A stretch of DNA of 49,396 nucleotides from Burkholderiales bacterium (GTDB lineage: Bacteria; Pseudomonadota; Gammaproteobacteria; Burkholderiales; SG8-41). The notes beneath the pieces were generated by a model, which saw only the letters and a program-made list of their open reading frames with translations, was not told the DNA's origin and did not search any database. The DNA lies in NCBI GenBank assembly GCA_022843705.1, contig JALHND010000006.1, positions 1 through 49,396 of the forward strand, in the 5' to 3' direction. Positions 1 to 8,190 of this stretch are shown here, in pieces (within the stretch, counting starts at the first letter, position 1; every line of letters begins with the position of its first letter). A program made the translations under genes and the position numbers.

Positions 1-2
1 AC

Positions 3-377
3 AAGACCGATTCGGCGATCCGCATCACCCATCTGCCCACCGGGCTTGTTGTTGAATGCCAGGACGACCGCTCGCAGCACAAGAACAAGGCGCGCGCGCT
101 GGCAGTGCTGGCGGCGCGGCTGAAGGACAAACAGACCCGCGAGCAGCAATCGAAGGAAGCCGCGACGCGCAAATCGCTGATCGGCAGCGGCGACCGTTCC
201 GAACGCATCCGCACCTACAATTTTCCCCAGGGCCGCGTCACCGACCACCGCATCAACCTGACGCTGTACAAGATTGCACAGATCGTCGACGGCGATCTTG
301 ACGATCTGGTCGATGCGCTGGCGTCGGAACACCAGGCGGAGTTGCTGGCGCAATTGTCCGAACAGCAGGGCATATAA
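3..377 (+). CDS. prfA: Peptide chain release factor 1, 3' part only
   Basis: This is the last 124 codons of release factor 1, which reads UAA and UAG stop codons and triggers peptide release on the ribosome. The frame is open from base 3 with no start inside the window. The first residues contain [21 protein letters not shown], cut here after [17 protein letters not shown], the conserved stretch just after the GGQ loop; GGQ itself lies upstream of the window. The family is about 360 residues long, so roughly two thirds is missing. The TAA stop at 375-377 is followed at once by an AT-rich repeat and then prmC, the enzyme that methylates the GGQ glutamine of this protein. RF1 and RF2 are alike here, but the prfA-prmC order and local sequence favour RF1. 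Confidence 0.95.
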   Translation, partial: KTDSAIRITHLPTGLVVECQDDRSQHKNKARALAVLAARLKDKQTREQQSKEAATRKSLIGSGDRSERIRTYNFPQGRVTDHRINLTLYKIAQIVDGDLDDLVDALASEHQAELLAQLSEQQGI

Positions 378-404
378 TAAGTATTTGATTTTATTTATAT
401 TTTT
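378..404 (-). repeat. AT-rich 26-bp element, copy 1 (IHF-like)
   Basis: The element at 379-404 is read best on the minus strand as an A-tract, then AAATAAAATCAA, then ATACTT. The minus-strand segment 390-378 reads AATCAAATACTTA, an exact match to the IHF consensus WATCAANNNNTTR, with the A-rich block 5' of it as in classical IHF sites. It fills the whole gap between the prfA stop and prmC. Five related copies occur in the window. Confidence 0.7.
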
Positions 405-416
405 ACAATTCCTCCG

Positions 417-1250
417 ATGCCCGGCGCACCGACCATCCGCGAAGCTTTGGACGCGGCTCAGCAGGCCACAGACCGCATCGAGGCGCGTGTGTTGTTGCGC
501 GAGGTGTTGAATCAATCCGATGCGTATCTGCTGGCGCACGGGGAAGACACACTGACCGCCGAGCAGGCGCAGCAGTACGTCGCGCTGGTCGTTCGCCGCG
601 TGGCCGGTGAACCCGTGGCCTACCTCACCGGCCGCCGTGAGTTTTTTGGCCGCGAGTTTGTCGTAAACCCGGCCGTGCTGATTCCGCGACCCGAAACCGA
701 ATTGCTGGTGGAGCTGGCGCTGCAGCGCGTGCCGGCCGGCGCGCCGGCGCATGTGCTCGATCTTGGCGCCGGCAGCGGCTGTATCGGCATCACCATCGCC
801 GCGGAAAGGCCGCAGGCGAGGGTCACGCTGGTCGATGCGTCGGAGGCCGCACTGGAAATCGCCCGCGCCAATGCCGCGCAATGGGCGCCGGGCAACACCC
901 GCTTGCTGCACAGCGACTGGTTTTCGGCGGTGGCTGCGGAACAGTACGACCTGATCGTGGCCAACCCGCCCTATGTCGCGGAAGAAGACATGCACCTGCA
1001 ACAGGGCGACCTGCGTTTTGAGCCGCGCACGGCGCTGGCGGCCGGCGCCGACGGCCTGAATGATCTGCGTCGAATCATCGCGCAGGCGCCGCGGCACCTG
1101 CGTGCCGGCGGCGGGTTGCTGCTGGAGCATGGTTACGATCAGGCCGCAGCCTGTGCGCAGTTGCTGGCGGCGGCGGGGTTCAAGGATGTTTTTAATGCCC
1201 GCGATCTGGCGGGTGTGCCGCGCGTCAGCGGCGGACATCTGCGGGGCTGA
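417..1250 (+). CDS. prmC: Protein-(glutamine-N5) methyltransferase, release factor specific
   Basis: PrmC uses S-adenosylmethionine to methylate the GGQ glutamine of RF1 and RF2 in the cytoplasm, which speeds termination. The 277-residue protein is full length. An N-terminal helical domain (about 1-80) precedes a Rossmann methyltransferase fold with DLGAGSG at 115-121 and the diagnostic NPPY at 183-186, which binds the substrate glutamine. The ATG at 417 lies 40 bp after prfA with no clear Shine-Dalgarno, because the AT-rich repeat fills the leader. Co-transcription with prfA is likely and is the usual arrangement. The next gene starts 1 bp after the stop. Confidence 0.96.
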   Translation: MPGAPTIREALDAAQQATDRIEARVLLREVLNQSDAYLLAHGEDTLTAEQAQQYVALVVRRVAGEPVAYLTGRREFFGREFVVNPAVLIPRPETELLVELALQRVPAGAPAHVLDLGAGSGCIGITIAAERPQARVTLVDASEAALEIARANAAQWAPGNTRLLHSDWFSAVAAEQYDLIVANPPYVAEEDMHLQQGDLRFEPRTALAAGADGLNDLRRIIAQAPRHLRAGGGLLLEHGYDQAAACAQLLAAAGFKDVFNARDLAGVPRVSGGHLRG

Positions 1251-1251
1251 C

Positions 1252-1872
1252 ATGGATGACGATTTCGACACGGCCGGATCCGCGGCCGGAAACCGGCGCA
1301 AAAAAGCGGCCTGGCTGCGTGGGATCCATGAACGCCATCTTGCGCAGTGCCGTGCGGCAGATATTACGGATGCCCTGGCCCTGGCACACAAGGCGCATGT
1401 CGAGATGGATGCGCAGTTGCAGCAGGACAGCGCAAATCTTCCCGAGGGCAAACAGATCCGCTGCGGAAGGGGTTGCAGCCATTGCTGCCATGGCCCGGTG
1501 GAAATCTGGCCGCAGGAGGCCGCACTGCTGGCCCGGTTTGTCCGCGATGCCGGTCTGGCGCCCGACCTGGCGCTGCTGGAACGCCAGAGCCGTTACAGCG
1601 TCGATACCTGGCGCGAGCAGCCGGCAGCTGATCAGGCCTGCGTGTTTCTCGGCGATGACGGCGCCTGCAGCGTGTATGCCGCGCGGCCCAATACCTGCCG
1701 CAAGCTGCTGGTCATGAGTGATCCCGCCTGTTGTGATGTCCGGCAGGGGCGCACGGACCAGATCGACCGCTGGTTCAGCTGGGAAGCGGAAATGATGGAA
1801 GTGGCGGCGCTCGAGGTATTCGGCATGGGCCTGCTTCCCCGTCTGGTGCTGCAGGCCTTGCAGCAGAAATGA
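1252..1872 (+). CDS. YkgJ-family cysteine-cluster protein
   Basis: This 206-residue protein has the Cys cluster C71-x3-C75-x2-CC78-79 followed by further conserved cysteines (around CSVYAARPNTCR and ACCD), the pattern of the YkgJ/UPF0153 family proposed to bind Zn or Fe. No biochemical role is established. The N-terminal 60 residues are charged and poorly conserved. The ATG at 1252 was chosen because it follows the prmC TGA by one base, suggesting translational coupling; the frame is open further upstream only inside prmC. A function in metal handling is inference. Confidence 0.8.
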   Translation: MDDDFDTAGSAAGNRRKKAAWLRGIHERHLAQCRAADITDALALAHKAHVEMDAQLQQDSANLPEGKQIRCGRGCSHCCHGPVEIWPQEAALLARFVRDAGLAPDLALLERQSRYSVDTWREQPAADQACVFLGDDGACSVYAARPNTCRKLLVMSDPACCDVRQGRTDQIDRWFSWEAEMMEVAALEVFGMGLLPRLVLQALQQK

Positions 1873-1884
1873 GTGGCCGCGACG

Positions 1885-1913
1885 TTGACCCTGTCTGCCG
1901 GCATCGGTAAACT
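1885..1913 (+). promoter_or_regulatory. sigma70-type promoter for grxD
   Basis: A -35 TTGACC (1885-1890) and -10 TAAACT (1908-1913) are separated by exactly 17 bp, about 50 bp before the grxD start codon. It gives grxD its own promoter apart from prmC-ykgJ. Confidence 0.65.
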
Positions 1914-1970
1914 TAAACCCGATGGTTTTTGTCAGGTAATTTTTGAAGTCGCCAATTTTTGGAGCAACTC

Positions 1971-2279
1971 ATGTCCGTTCAAGATGAAATCAGGAAACAG
2001 GTGACCGGCAACAAGGTCGTGCTGTACATGAAGGGTTCGCCCGATTTTCCGCAGTGCGGTTTTTCGGCGAATGCGGTCAACATCCTGCGCGCCTGCGGTG
2101 TCAACGAAATGTTCACCGTCAACGTGCTCGAGAATCCGGAAATCCGCCAGGGCATCAAGCAGTACGCCAACTGGCCGACGATTCCGCAGCTATACATCGA
2201 TGGCGAGTTTGTCGGCGGGTCGGACATCGTCACCGAGCTTTACCAGAGCGGCGAACTGCAGAAAATGCTGCAGCCCTGA
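1971..2279 (+). CDS. grxD: Monothiol glutaredoxin, Grx4 type
   Basis: GrxD-type monothiol glutaredoxins bind and transfer [2Fe-2S] clusters with glutathione and BolA partners in the cytosol. The 102-residue protein is the single-domain size for the family and carries the signature CGFS at 29-32, then the cis-Pro and GG (VGGSD) elements that bind glutathione. The ATG at 1971 follows GGAG at 1961-1964. An in-frame codon 12 bp upstream could also start it but has no such site. It has its own promoter and a strong terminator. Confidence 0.95.
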   Translation: MSVQDEIRKQVTGNKVVLYMKGSPDFPQCGFSANAVNILRACGVNEMFTVNVLENPEIRQGIKQYANWPTIPQLYIDGEFVGGSDIVTELYQSGELQKMLQP

Positions 2280-2293
2280 ACCGGGATTCCCTG

Positions 2294-2327
2294 CATGAAA
2301 AAGCCGGCGCAGGCCGGCTTTTTCATG
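2294..2327. terminator. Bidirectional intrinsic terminator between grxD and tauE-like gene
   Basis: A perfect 15-bp inverted repeat (2294-2308 with 2313-2327, loop GCAG) has a GCCGGC stem flanked by A5 and T5. It therefore terminates both strands, serving grxD (+) and the exporter (-). Its right arm overlaps the TGA of the minus-strand gene. Confidence 0.88.
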
Positions 2328-3099
2328 CCTGCAGGTATCCCAGTGCCACCTGCGTCAGCAGGATCAGCGCCATCGTCAGCAGCATGCGGCGCATCCAGAT
2401 CCGGTAGGTCGGGCCGTCGATGCGGCTGCGCACCTTGGAGCCCTGCCAGCTGGCGATGGTGGCAACCACGGCCAGCGGCAGCGTCAGCAGCCACTGCTCC
2501 AGCGTCGCGATGCCGCTCGGCGCGAGGGTCGCGAACTGCGTGGCCTTGCCGACAAAAAACGAGATGTTCATTGCCGGCACCAGCAGCAGCGGCTGCAGGC
2601 CGATGCCGAGGTAATAGATGATCAGCGGCGGCGCCGCGATGTTGGCCGTCGATTCGCACAAGCCGCCGAGAAAACCGAACAGCAGGCCGAAGGACTTTTC
2701 GTTGCGTTGCATCAGCGGCCACTGCGACAGTCCGAGCCGCTCGAGGTTGAGGTAGAACAGGATCACGCCGGCGAGCAGCAGCGCGTAGGGGAATCCCGGA
2801 AACAGCACGAACAGCTTGGCGCCGGCGGCGGCGCCGAGCAGCGCGACGATCGCTATCCACCAGAAGCGCTGGAGGATGCCGGCGAAGCCGGGGCTGCGCA
2901 GGATGCTGACGATGACCGTGGCAATGCAGGGAATCAGCACCATCACCACGGCGACCTGCATGTTCGTCGCGGCGGCAATCAGCGGCGTGGCGATCATCGG
3001 AAAGCCGAGGCCCAGCGCACCCTGGATCCAGCCGGCGACGGCAATGACGAGCGCGACGTACGCGATCAGCCAGGGCGACAGTGATTCGAGGCCGGCCAC
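2323..3099 (-). CDS. TauE/SafE-family anion exporter
   Basis: This 258-residue integral membrane protein belongs to the TauE/SafE (TSUP) family, whose members move sulfite, sulfoacetate or related organic anions across the inner membrane. It shows about eight hydrophobic helices in two halves with the repeated GxxxGxGFP-like motif near residues 27-35 (GALGLGFP) and a matching motif around GGLCESTANIAAPP. Its start codon is 12 bp downstream of the stop of the FAD/Fe-S dehydrogenase, so the two are probably one transcript. Lying beside xsc, which releases sulfite, it is a good sulfite-export candidate. Substrate is inferred from context only, since many TSUP proteins are unassigned. Confidence 0.85.
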   Translation of the reverse strand: MAGLESLSPWLIAYVALVIAVAGWIQGALGLGFPMIATPLIAAATNMQVAVVMVLIPCIATVIVSILRSPGFAGILQRFWWIAIVALLGAAAGAKLFVLFPGFPYALLLAGVILFYLNLERLGLSQWPLMQRNEKSFGLLFGFLGGLCESTANIAAPPLIIYYLGIGLQPLLLVPAMNISFFVGKATQFATLAPSGIATLEQWLLTLPLAVVATIASWQGSKVRSRIDGPTYRIWMRRMLLTMALILLTQVALGYLQA

Positions 3100-3111
3100 A
3101 GAATCGGGGGG

Positions 3112-6100
3112 TCAGGCGGCGCTGCGCGCGCGGTTCAGGGCGAGGGCGACGACTTCGGCGACATGCAGGGCGTCACGGTCGGAGAGCTGCGCGATCTGTT
3201 CGCGGCAGCTGTAGCCGCTGGCGACGATCATCGTATGTTCGGAGGCGGCGCGCACCGCGGGCAAAAGCGCGGCTTCCGCCGCCTTGACCGAGACCTCGTA
3301 GTGCCGGGCGTTGAAACCGAAAGCCCCGGCCATGCCGCAGCAGCCGGTCTCGACCGTGCGCGCGCGGATGCCGAGGCGTTTGAGCAGGGCCATTTCCGCG
3401 GCCATGCCGAACACCGATTTCTGGTGGCAGTGACCGTGCACCAGCGCTTCGCCGCCGAGTTGCGGCGCGTCCCAGTCCGGAATGGCCATCAGGAAATCGC
3501 TGAACAGGTGGACCTGGGCGCTCAGCCGACGCGCCAGCGGATCATCCGGGAAAAAATTCAGCAGTTCGTCGCGGAAGACCGACAGGCAGGCCGGTTCCAG
3601 GCCCACCACCGGCACGCCGGCGCGGATGTCGTCGCCGAGCACATCGAGGATTTCGCGCAACTGTCCGCGTGCGGCGTCGAGCATGCCGAAGTCGTACAGC
3701 GGCCGGCCGCAGCAGAGCTGCCGCTTCGGCAGCGTCACCGCAAAACCGAGCGCCTCCAGAACTTCCACTGCGGCGGCGGCCGATCCCGGCTGGAAGTGGT
3801 TGTTGAAGGTGTCGGCCCAGAGGATGATGCGGCCGCGCGGCGCCTTGCCCGGTGCCGCGGCCCTGCGGCCGAGGAACCAGCGGCGGAAGCTGCGCCGGGC
3901 GAATTTGGGGATGCTGCGCTGGCGGGCGATGCCCGCCGCGAACTTGAGCAGGGTCGACAATCCCGGCGCATGGGTCAGCAGATTGACCAGGCGCGGCGCA
4001 ATCGCGGCAAGGCGCGCCCAGCGGCTGACCAGCCCCATGGTGTAGGCCTGCACCGGGCGCAGCCGGCCGAGGTAGTGATGGTGCAGGAACTCGGCCTTGT
4101 ACGCGGCCATGTCGGTATGCGTCGGACAGTCGCTGCGGCAACCCTTGCAGGCGAGACAGAGATCCAGCGCTTCGCGGACTTCTTCGCTCTGCCAGCCGTC
4201 GCGGATGACTTCGCCGCGCAGCATTTCGCCGAGCAGCCGCGCGCGGCCACGGGTCGAATAACGTTCTTCGCCGGTTGCGCGGTAGCTTGGGCACATCACG
4301 CCGCCGGCCTGTGCCCGGCATTTACCCATGCCGACGCAGCGCTCGACCGCGCGATTGAAACCCTTGCCCTCGAGGCTGGCGAACGCGAATTGCGTTGCTG
4401 GTCGCCACGGTTGGTAATCCGGCCCGTATTTCAGGTTTTCGTCGGCGCGGTAGGGGTCGATGACCTTGCCCGGGTTCATCCGGTTGTCCGGATCCCAGAT
4501 TGCCTTGAACTCGCGGAAGGCCTGCATCAGTTCCTCGCCGTACATCACCGGCAGGAATTCGGCCTTGGCCTGGCCGTCACCGTGTTCACCCGACAGCGAA
4601 CCGCCGTACTTGACGACCAGTTCGGCCGCCTGGCGCAGGAAACTGCGCCAGACCTGGATGCCTTCGACGGAACGCGTGTCGAAGGTGATGCGGGCATGGA
4701 TGCAGCCGTCACCAAAGTGGCCGTAGAGCGAGGTTTTGTAGCCGTGGCGGTCGACCAGTGCCTGGAATTCGCGCAGATAGTCGCCCAGGCGCAGCGGATC
4801 GACCGCGGCGTCCTCCCAGCCGACAACCGGATCCGGTTCATCGGGATGGATGGTCAGCGCGGTGGCCGAGGCCGCGGTTTCGCGGATGGTCCAGATGCGT
4901 TCGCACATCGCCGGGTCGGTGATCAGCCACGATGAGGGCTTCAGCACGCCTTCGGGCTTGCCGGCGTAATGGTCGATCAGCGCCTGTGCCTGTGCGCTGG
5001 CGGCATCGACGGTGTCGGCGCCGAACTCGATCATGATCCAGGCATTGCCCGGCGGCAGCAGCGCGATGTCGTTAGCGCGCAGTCCACGCTCGCGCAGGCC
5101 GCCGATGATGCGTTCATCGAGACCTTCGGTGGCAATCGGCCGGAAGGGCAGGATGTCCGGCACCGCGTCGCCGGCCCGGTAGATGTCGGGGAAGCCGAGC
5201 ACCAGGATCACCCGCGATTGCGGACTGGGCACCAGCCGGGTTTTGGCCTCCAGCGTGATGACGCAGGTGCCCTCGGTGCCGACCAGCGCGCGCGCAACGT
5301 TGAAACCGTTCTCCGGCAACAGCTGGTCGAGGTTGTAGCCGGAGACGCGGCGCTTGATTTTCGGGAAACGCGCGCGGATCAGGTCGGCATATTTGTCACG
5401 CAGGTCGCGCAGCCGGCGGTAGATTTCGCCGCGGCGGCCGCCGCCGCGGATGATGCGCACCAGTTCGTCTTCGGAAGTCGGACCGACGGTCAGGCGCAGG
5501 CCGTCATAGGTCAGCACGTCCAGCGTCTCGATATTGTCGACGGTTTTTCCCGCCATCACCGAGTGCGCGCCGCAGGAATTGTTGCCGATCATGCCGCCCA
5601 GCGTGCAGCGGCTGTGGGTGGCCGGATCGGGGCCGAAGGTCAGCGCGTGCCGTTCGGCGGCATCGCGCAGCGTGTCGCAGACGGCGCCCGGCTCGACGCG
5701 CGCGGTTTTTGCCGCCGGATCGACTTCGAGCACGCGATTCAGGTACTTCGAGGTATCGATGACCACGGCAACGTTGACGCACTGGCCGTTCTGCGAGGTG
5801 CCGCCGCCGCGGGGCAGGATCGGCACGCCGAATTCGCGGCAGATATCGATCGTCTCAACGATGTCCCCGACACTGCGCGGCAGTACCACGCCGATGGGAA
5901 TCTGGCGGTAATTCGAGGCGTCGGCGGAGTAGGTTGCCCGCGCGGCAGTGTCGAAACGGACTTCGCCGGCGATGCGGCGCTCGAGTTGTTCGGCGAGGGC
6001 GGAGAAATCGCCGGCCGCCAGCTGCCGGGGGTCGGTGGGGGCGTTCAATTCAGTGGGAAAGCCGGTATGGACGGGACAGGTGCGCGAAGCATCGGCGGGA

Positions 6101-6135
6101 TTGTAGCCTGCCCCGGAGCCACTGTCCGAAAGCAT
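3112..6135 (-). CDS. FAD- and Fe-S-binding 2-hydroxyacid dehydrogenase (YdiJ/GlcD-GlpC fusion type)
   Basis: This 1007-residue protein fuses a GlcD-like flavin half to a GlpC-like iron-sulfur half. The FAD-binding PCMH domain is at about 75-300 (PRGGGTSQNGQ, then GGMIGNNSCGAHS) and is followed by an FAD-linked oxidase C-terminal domain. Ferredoxin-type cysteines follow near 600-680 (CVGMGKC...MCP and CLACKGCRSDCP), then two CCG-domain motifs (LCCGRPLYD, and HCHQ with ETGCCGMAGAFG). Family members oxidise D-2-hydroxyacids such as D-lactate or D-2-hydroxyglutarate and feed electrons to the quinone pool. It sits between the sulfite-type exporter and a LacI-controlled xsc, so a sulfonated hydroxyacid or alcohol is a reasonable but untested substrate. 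No Shine-Dalgarno precedes the ATG at 6135, and the first 40 residues look nonconserved. Confidence 0.87.
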   Translation of the reverse strand: MLSDSGSGAGYNPADASRTCPVHTGFPTELNAPTDPRQLAAGDFSALAEQLERRIAGEVRFDTAARATYSADASNYRQIPIGVVLPRSVGDIVETIDICREFGVPILPRGGGTSQNGQCVNVAVVIDTSKYLNRVLEVDPAAKTARVEPGAVCDTLRDAAERHALTFGPDPATHSRCTLGGMIGNNSCGAHSVMAGKTVDNIETLDVLTYDGLRLTVGPTSEDELVRIIRGGGRRGEIYRRLRDLRDKYADLIRARFPKIKRRVSGYNLDQLLPENGFNVARALVGTEGTCVITLEAKTRLVPSPQSRVILVLGFPDIYRAGDAVPDILPFRPIATEGLDERIIGGLRERGLRANDIALLPPGNAWIMIEFGADTVDAASAQAQALIDHYAGKPEGVLKPSSWLITDPAMCERIWTIRETAASATALTIHPDEPDPVVGWEDAAVDPLRLGDYLREFQALVDRHGYKTSLYGHFGDGCIHARITFDTRSVEGIQVWRSFLRQAAELVVKYGGSLSGEHGDGQAKAEFLPVMYGEELMQAFREFKAIWDPDNRMNPGKVIDPYRADENLKYGPDYQPWRPATQFAFASLEGKGFNRAVERCVGMGKCRAQAGGVMCPSYRATGEERYSTRGRARLLGEMLRGEVIRDGWQSEEVREALDLCLACKGCRSDCPTHTDMAAYKAEFLHHHYLGRLRPVQAYTMGLVSRWARLAAIAPRLVNLLTHAPGLSTLLKFAAGIARQRSIPKFARRSFRRWFLGRRAAAPGKAPRGRIILWADTFNNHFQPGSAAAAVEVLEALGFAVTLPKRQLCCGRPLYDFGMLDAARGQLREILDVLGDDIRAGVPVVGLEPACLSVFRDELLNFFPDDPLARRLSAQVHLFSDFLMAIPDWDAPQLGGEALVHGHCHQKSVFGMAAEMALLKRLGIRARTVETGCCGMAGAFGFNARHYEVSVKAAEAALLPAVRAASEHTMIVASGYSCREQIAQLSDRDALHVAEVVALALNRARSAA

Positions 6136-6180
6136 AGTAAAAACAACGGCTTGGCCGGATTTTTGCGCTGTTGCCGAGAG

Positions 6181-6206
6181 TAAAAAATGAATAAAAACAA
6201 AAGGTT
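6181..6206 (+). repeat. AT-rich 26-bp element, copy 2 (IHF-like, degenerate flank)
   Basis: This copy has an A-tract, the core GAATAAAAACAA and a 3' AAGGTT. Segment 6195-6207 matches the IHF consensus with one mismatch. It lies in the divergent region between the dehydrogenase and xsc, 10 bp from the LacI-type operator. Confidence 0.6.
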
Positions 6207-6216
6207 ACGGATGTTT

Positions 6217-6232
6217 GTGCAAGCGTTTGCAC
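6217..6232. promoter_or_regulatory. LacI-family operator
   Basis: GTGCAAGCGTTTGCAC is a 16-bp near-perfect palindrome with the central CG typical of LacI/GalR operators (general form TGNAANCGNTTNCA). It lies between the divergent dehydrogenase and xsc genes, and a LacI-family gene is located just downstream of xsc. It overlaps the -35 hexamer of the xsc promoter, so bound repressor would block initiation. Confidence 0.8.
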
Positions 6233-6255
6233 TGCCTGTCCCGGCGGCGTATCAT
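6227..6255 (+). promoter_or_regulatory. sigma70-type promoter for xsc
   Basis: The -35 TTGCAC (6227-6232) and -10 TATCAT (6250-6255) are spaced by exactly 17 bp. The -35 is the right half of the LacI-type operator. The predicted leader is about 100 nt. Confidence 0.7.
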
Positions 6256-6365
6256 GCAGGGCCTCCGGCCGGATATTTCCGCCGGCAGGACCAGGAATCC
6301 AAACTGCATTGATGCGGCTGGCGCCGGTGTGGCGCCGTGCGCTTTTTACTCCGGAGGAAGTATCC

Positions 6366-8138
6366 ATGAATACCATGGCAGACACCAAAAACATGGCCAA
6401 GGCATCCGCTGCCGGCGGCAAGCTGCGGATGACCCCGTCCGAAGCCTTCGTCGAAACGCTGGTGGCGCAGGGTGTGAAGGACACCTTCGGCATCGTCGGT
6501 TCGGCTTACATGGATGCCCACGACCTGTTTCCGCTGGCCGGCATCCGCTTCCTGTCGGTGGCACACGAGCAGAACGCCGCGCACATGGCCGACGGTTATT
6601 CAAGGGTCACCGGCAAACACGGCGTGTGCATCGCGCAGAACGGCCCCGGCATCACCAATTTCGTCACCGGCATCGCGGCGGCGTACTGGGCACATTCACC
6701 GGTGGTCTGCGTGACGCCGGAGTCGGGCAGCCTGAGCATGGGCCTGGGCGGTTTCCAGGAAACCGAGCAGATGCCGATTTTCTCCAAGATCACCAAATGG
6801 CAGGTGCACGTCAATTCGCCGCTGCGCATCGCCGAGCTGACCGGCCGCGCCTTTGATATCGCGATGGCGGAACGCGGTCCGGTGCAGGTCAACATTCCGC
6901 GCGACTATTTCTACGGCGAAGGCGAATACGAGATTCCGCAACCGCACAAGCTGGAGCGCGGCGCCGGCGGTCCGGAGTCGCTGGACGCCGCGGCGAAAAT
7001 GCTGGCGAAGGCGAAATTCCCCGTGATCCTGTCCGGCGGCGGCGTGATCATGGCCGGCGGCATCAAGGAATGCGCCGCGCTGGCCGAATACCTGACCGCG
7101 CCGGTGGTCAATTCCTATCTGCACAATGATTCCTTCCCGGCGAGCCATCCGCTGTGCTGCGGTCCGCTCGGCTACCAGGGTTCGAAAGCGGCAATGAAGC
7201 TGATCGCCCGCGCCGATGTCGTGCTGGCGCTGGGCTCGCGCCTCGGGCCCTTCGGCACGCTGCCGCAGCACGGCCTCGACTACTGGCCGAAGAACGCGAA
7301 AATCATCCAGGTCGATGCCGACTCGCGCATGCTCGGGCTGGTCAAGAAAACCACGATCGGCATCTGCGGTGACGCAAAACTCGCCGCCGTGGCGCTGCTC
7401 GAGCGCGTCAGGGCGATGGCGAAGATGACGCCCAACAAGGCGCGGTTGTCCGAGATCCAGAAGGAGAAAAAAGCCTGGGCTGAAGAACTGGACAAATGGC
7501 CCTCGCCGAACACCAAGACCCGCATCGGCCCGCGCCAGGCGCTGGCGGCGCTGGCCCGTGCCATGCCGAAAAATGCGATGGTCGCCACCGACATCGGCAA
7601 CGTCTGCTCGGTGTCCAACAGCTACCTGCATTTCGAACAGGCACCGTCCTTCCTCGCGGCGATGAGTTTCGGCAACTGCGGATATGCATTCCCGGCGGCG
7701 ATGGGGGCGAAAGTCGGCCGTCCCGACCGGCCGTCGATCGCCTATGTCGGCGACGGCGCCTGGGGCATGAGCCTCAACGAGGTGATGACCTGCGTGCGCG
7801 AAAAAATCCCGGTTGTCGCCGTGGTGTTCAACAACGGCCAGTGGGGCGCGGAGAAAAAGAACCAGGTTGATTACTTCGACAACCGCTTCCTGGGCACCAA
7901 CCTGCAGAACCCCAACTTTGCCGATGTCGCGGAGTCGATGGGCGCACAGGGGCTGACGGTCGAGCACGTGGATGAAGTCGGTGATGCGCTGCGGGCGGCG
8001 GTGCGTTCCAACAAGCCTACCGTCATCAACATGATGCTGACGCAGGAACTTGGCGATCCTTTCCGCCGCGACGCCTTCCGCCAGCCGCAGCGCCTGCTCG
8101 CGAAATACCGCAAGCACAGCGCGAAGCAGTACCGTTGA
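6366..8138 (+). CDS. xsc: Sulfoacetaldehyde acetyltransferase
   Basis: Xsc is a thiamine-diphosphate enzyme that converts sulfoacetaldehyde and phosphate to acetyl phosphate and sulfite, the desulfonation step for taurine, isethionate and related C2 sulfonates. The 590-residue protein matches Xsc along its length: the N-terminal ThDP domain with FGIVGSAYMDAHDLFP and the catalytic-type Glu68 (VAHEQNAAHMADGYS), the central domain with NSYLHNDSFPASHPL, and the C-terminal ThDP motif GDGAWGMSLNE starting near 462. The region around 370-385 is shorter than I recall for typical Xsc. The ATG at 6366 follows GGAGGAAG at 6352-6359. The LacI operator on its promoter implies induction by a sulfonate or its metabolite. 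No phosphate acetyltransferase gene is in the window. Confidence 0.93.
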   Translation: MNTMADTKNMAKASAAGGKLRMTPSEAFVETLVAQGVKDTFGIVGSAYMDAHDLFPLAGIRFLSVAHEQNAAHMADGYSRVTGKHGVCIAQNGPGITNFVTGIAAAYWAHSPVVCVTPESGSLSMGLGGFQETEQMPIFSKITKWQVHVNSPLRIAELTGRAFDIAMAERGPVQVNIPRDYFYGEGEYEIPQPHKLERGAGGPESLDAAAKMLAKAKFPVILSGGGVIMAGGIKECAALAEYLTAPVVNSYLHNDSFPASHPLCCGPLGYQGSKAAMKLIARADVVLALGSRLGPFGTLPQHGLDYWPKNAKIIQVDADSRMLGLVKKTTIGICGDAKLAAVALLERVRAMAKMTPNKARLSEIQKEKKAWAEELDKWPSPNTKTRIGPRQALAALARAMPKNAMVATDIGNVCSVSNSYLHFEQAPSFLAAMSFGNCGYAFPAAMGAKVGRPDRPSIAYVGDGAWGMSLNEVMTCVREKIPVVAVVFNNGQWGAEKKNQVDYFDNRFLGTNLQNPNFADVAESMGAQGLTVEHVDEVGDALRAAVRSNKPTVINMMLTQELGDPFRRDAFRQPQRLLAKYRKHSAKQYR

Positions 8139-8160
8139 GCGCTTTGTCCATGCGCCAGGA

Positions 8161-8185
8161 AAGCCGGCTCGCGCCGGCTTTTTTT
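8161..8185 (+). terminator. Intrinsic terminator of xsc
   Basis: The arms AAGCCGGC (8161-8168) and GCCGGCTT (8173-8180) form a perfect 8-bp stem with loop TCGC, running into seven T residues (8179-8185). It ends only 5 bp before the GTG start of the regulator gene. Confidence 0.85.
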
Positions 8186-8190
8186 CTCCG

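Noticed and set aside
3163-6183. Two long plus-strand open frames (590 and 404 codons)
   Set aside because: Both lie opposite the FAD/Fe-S dehydrogenase, whose motifs are unmistakable.
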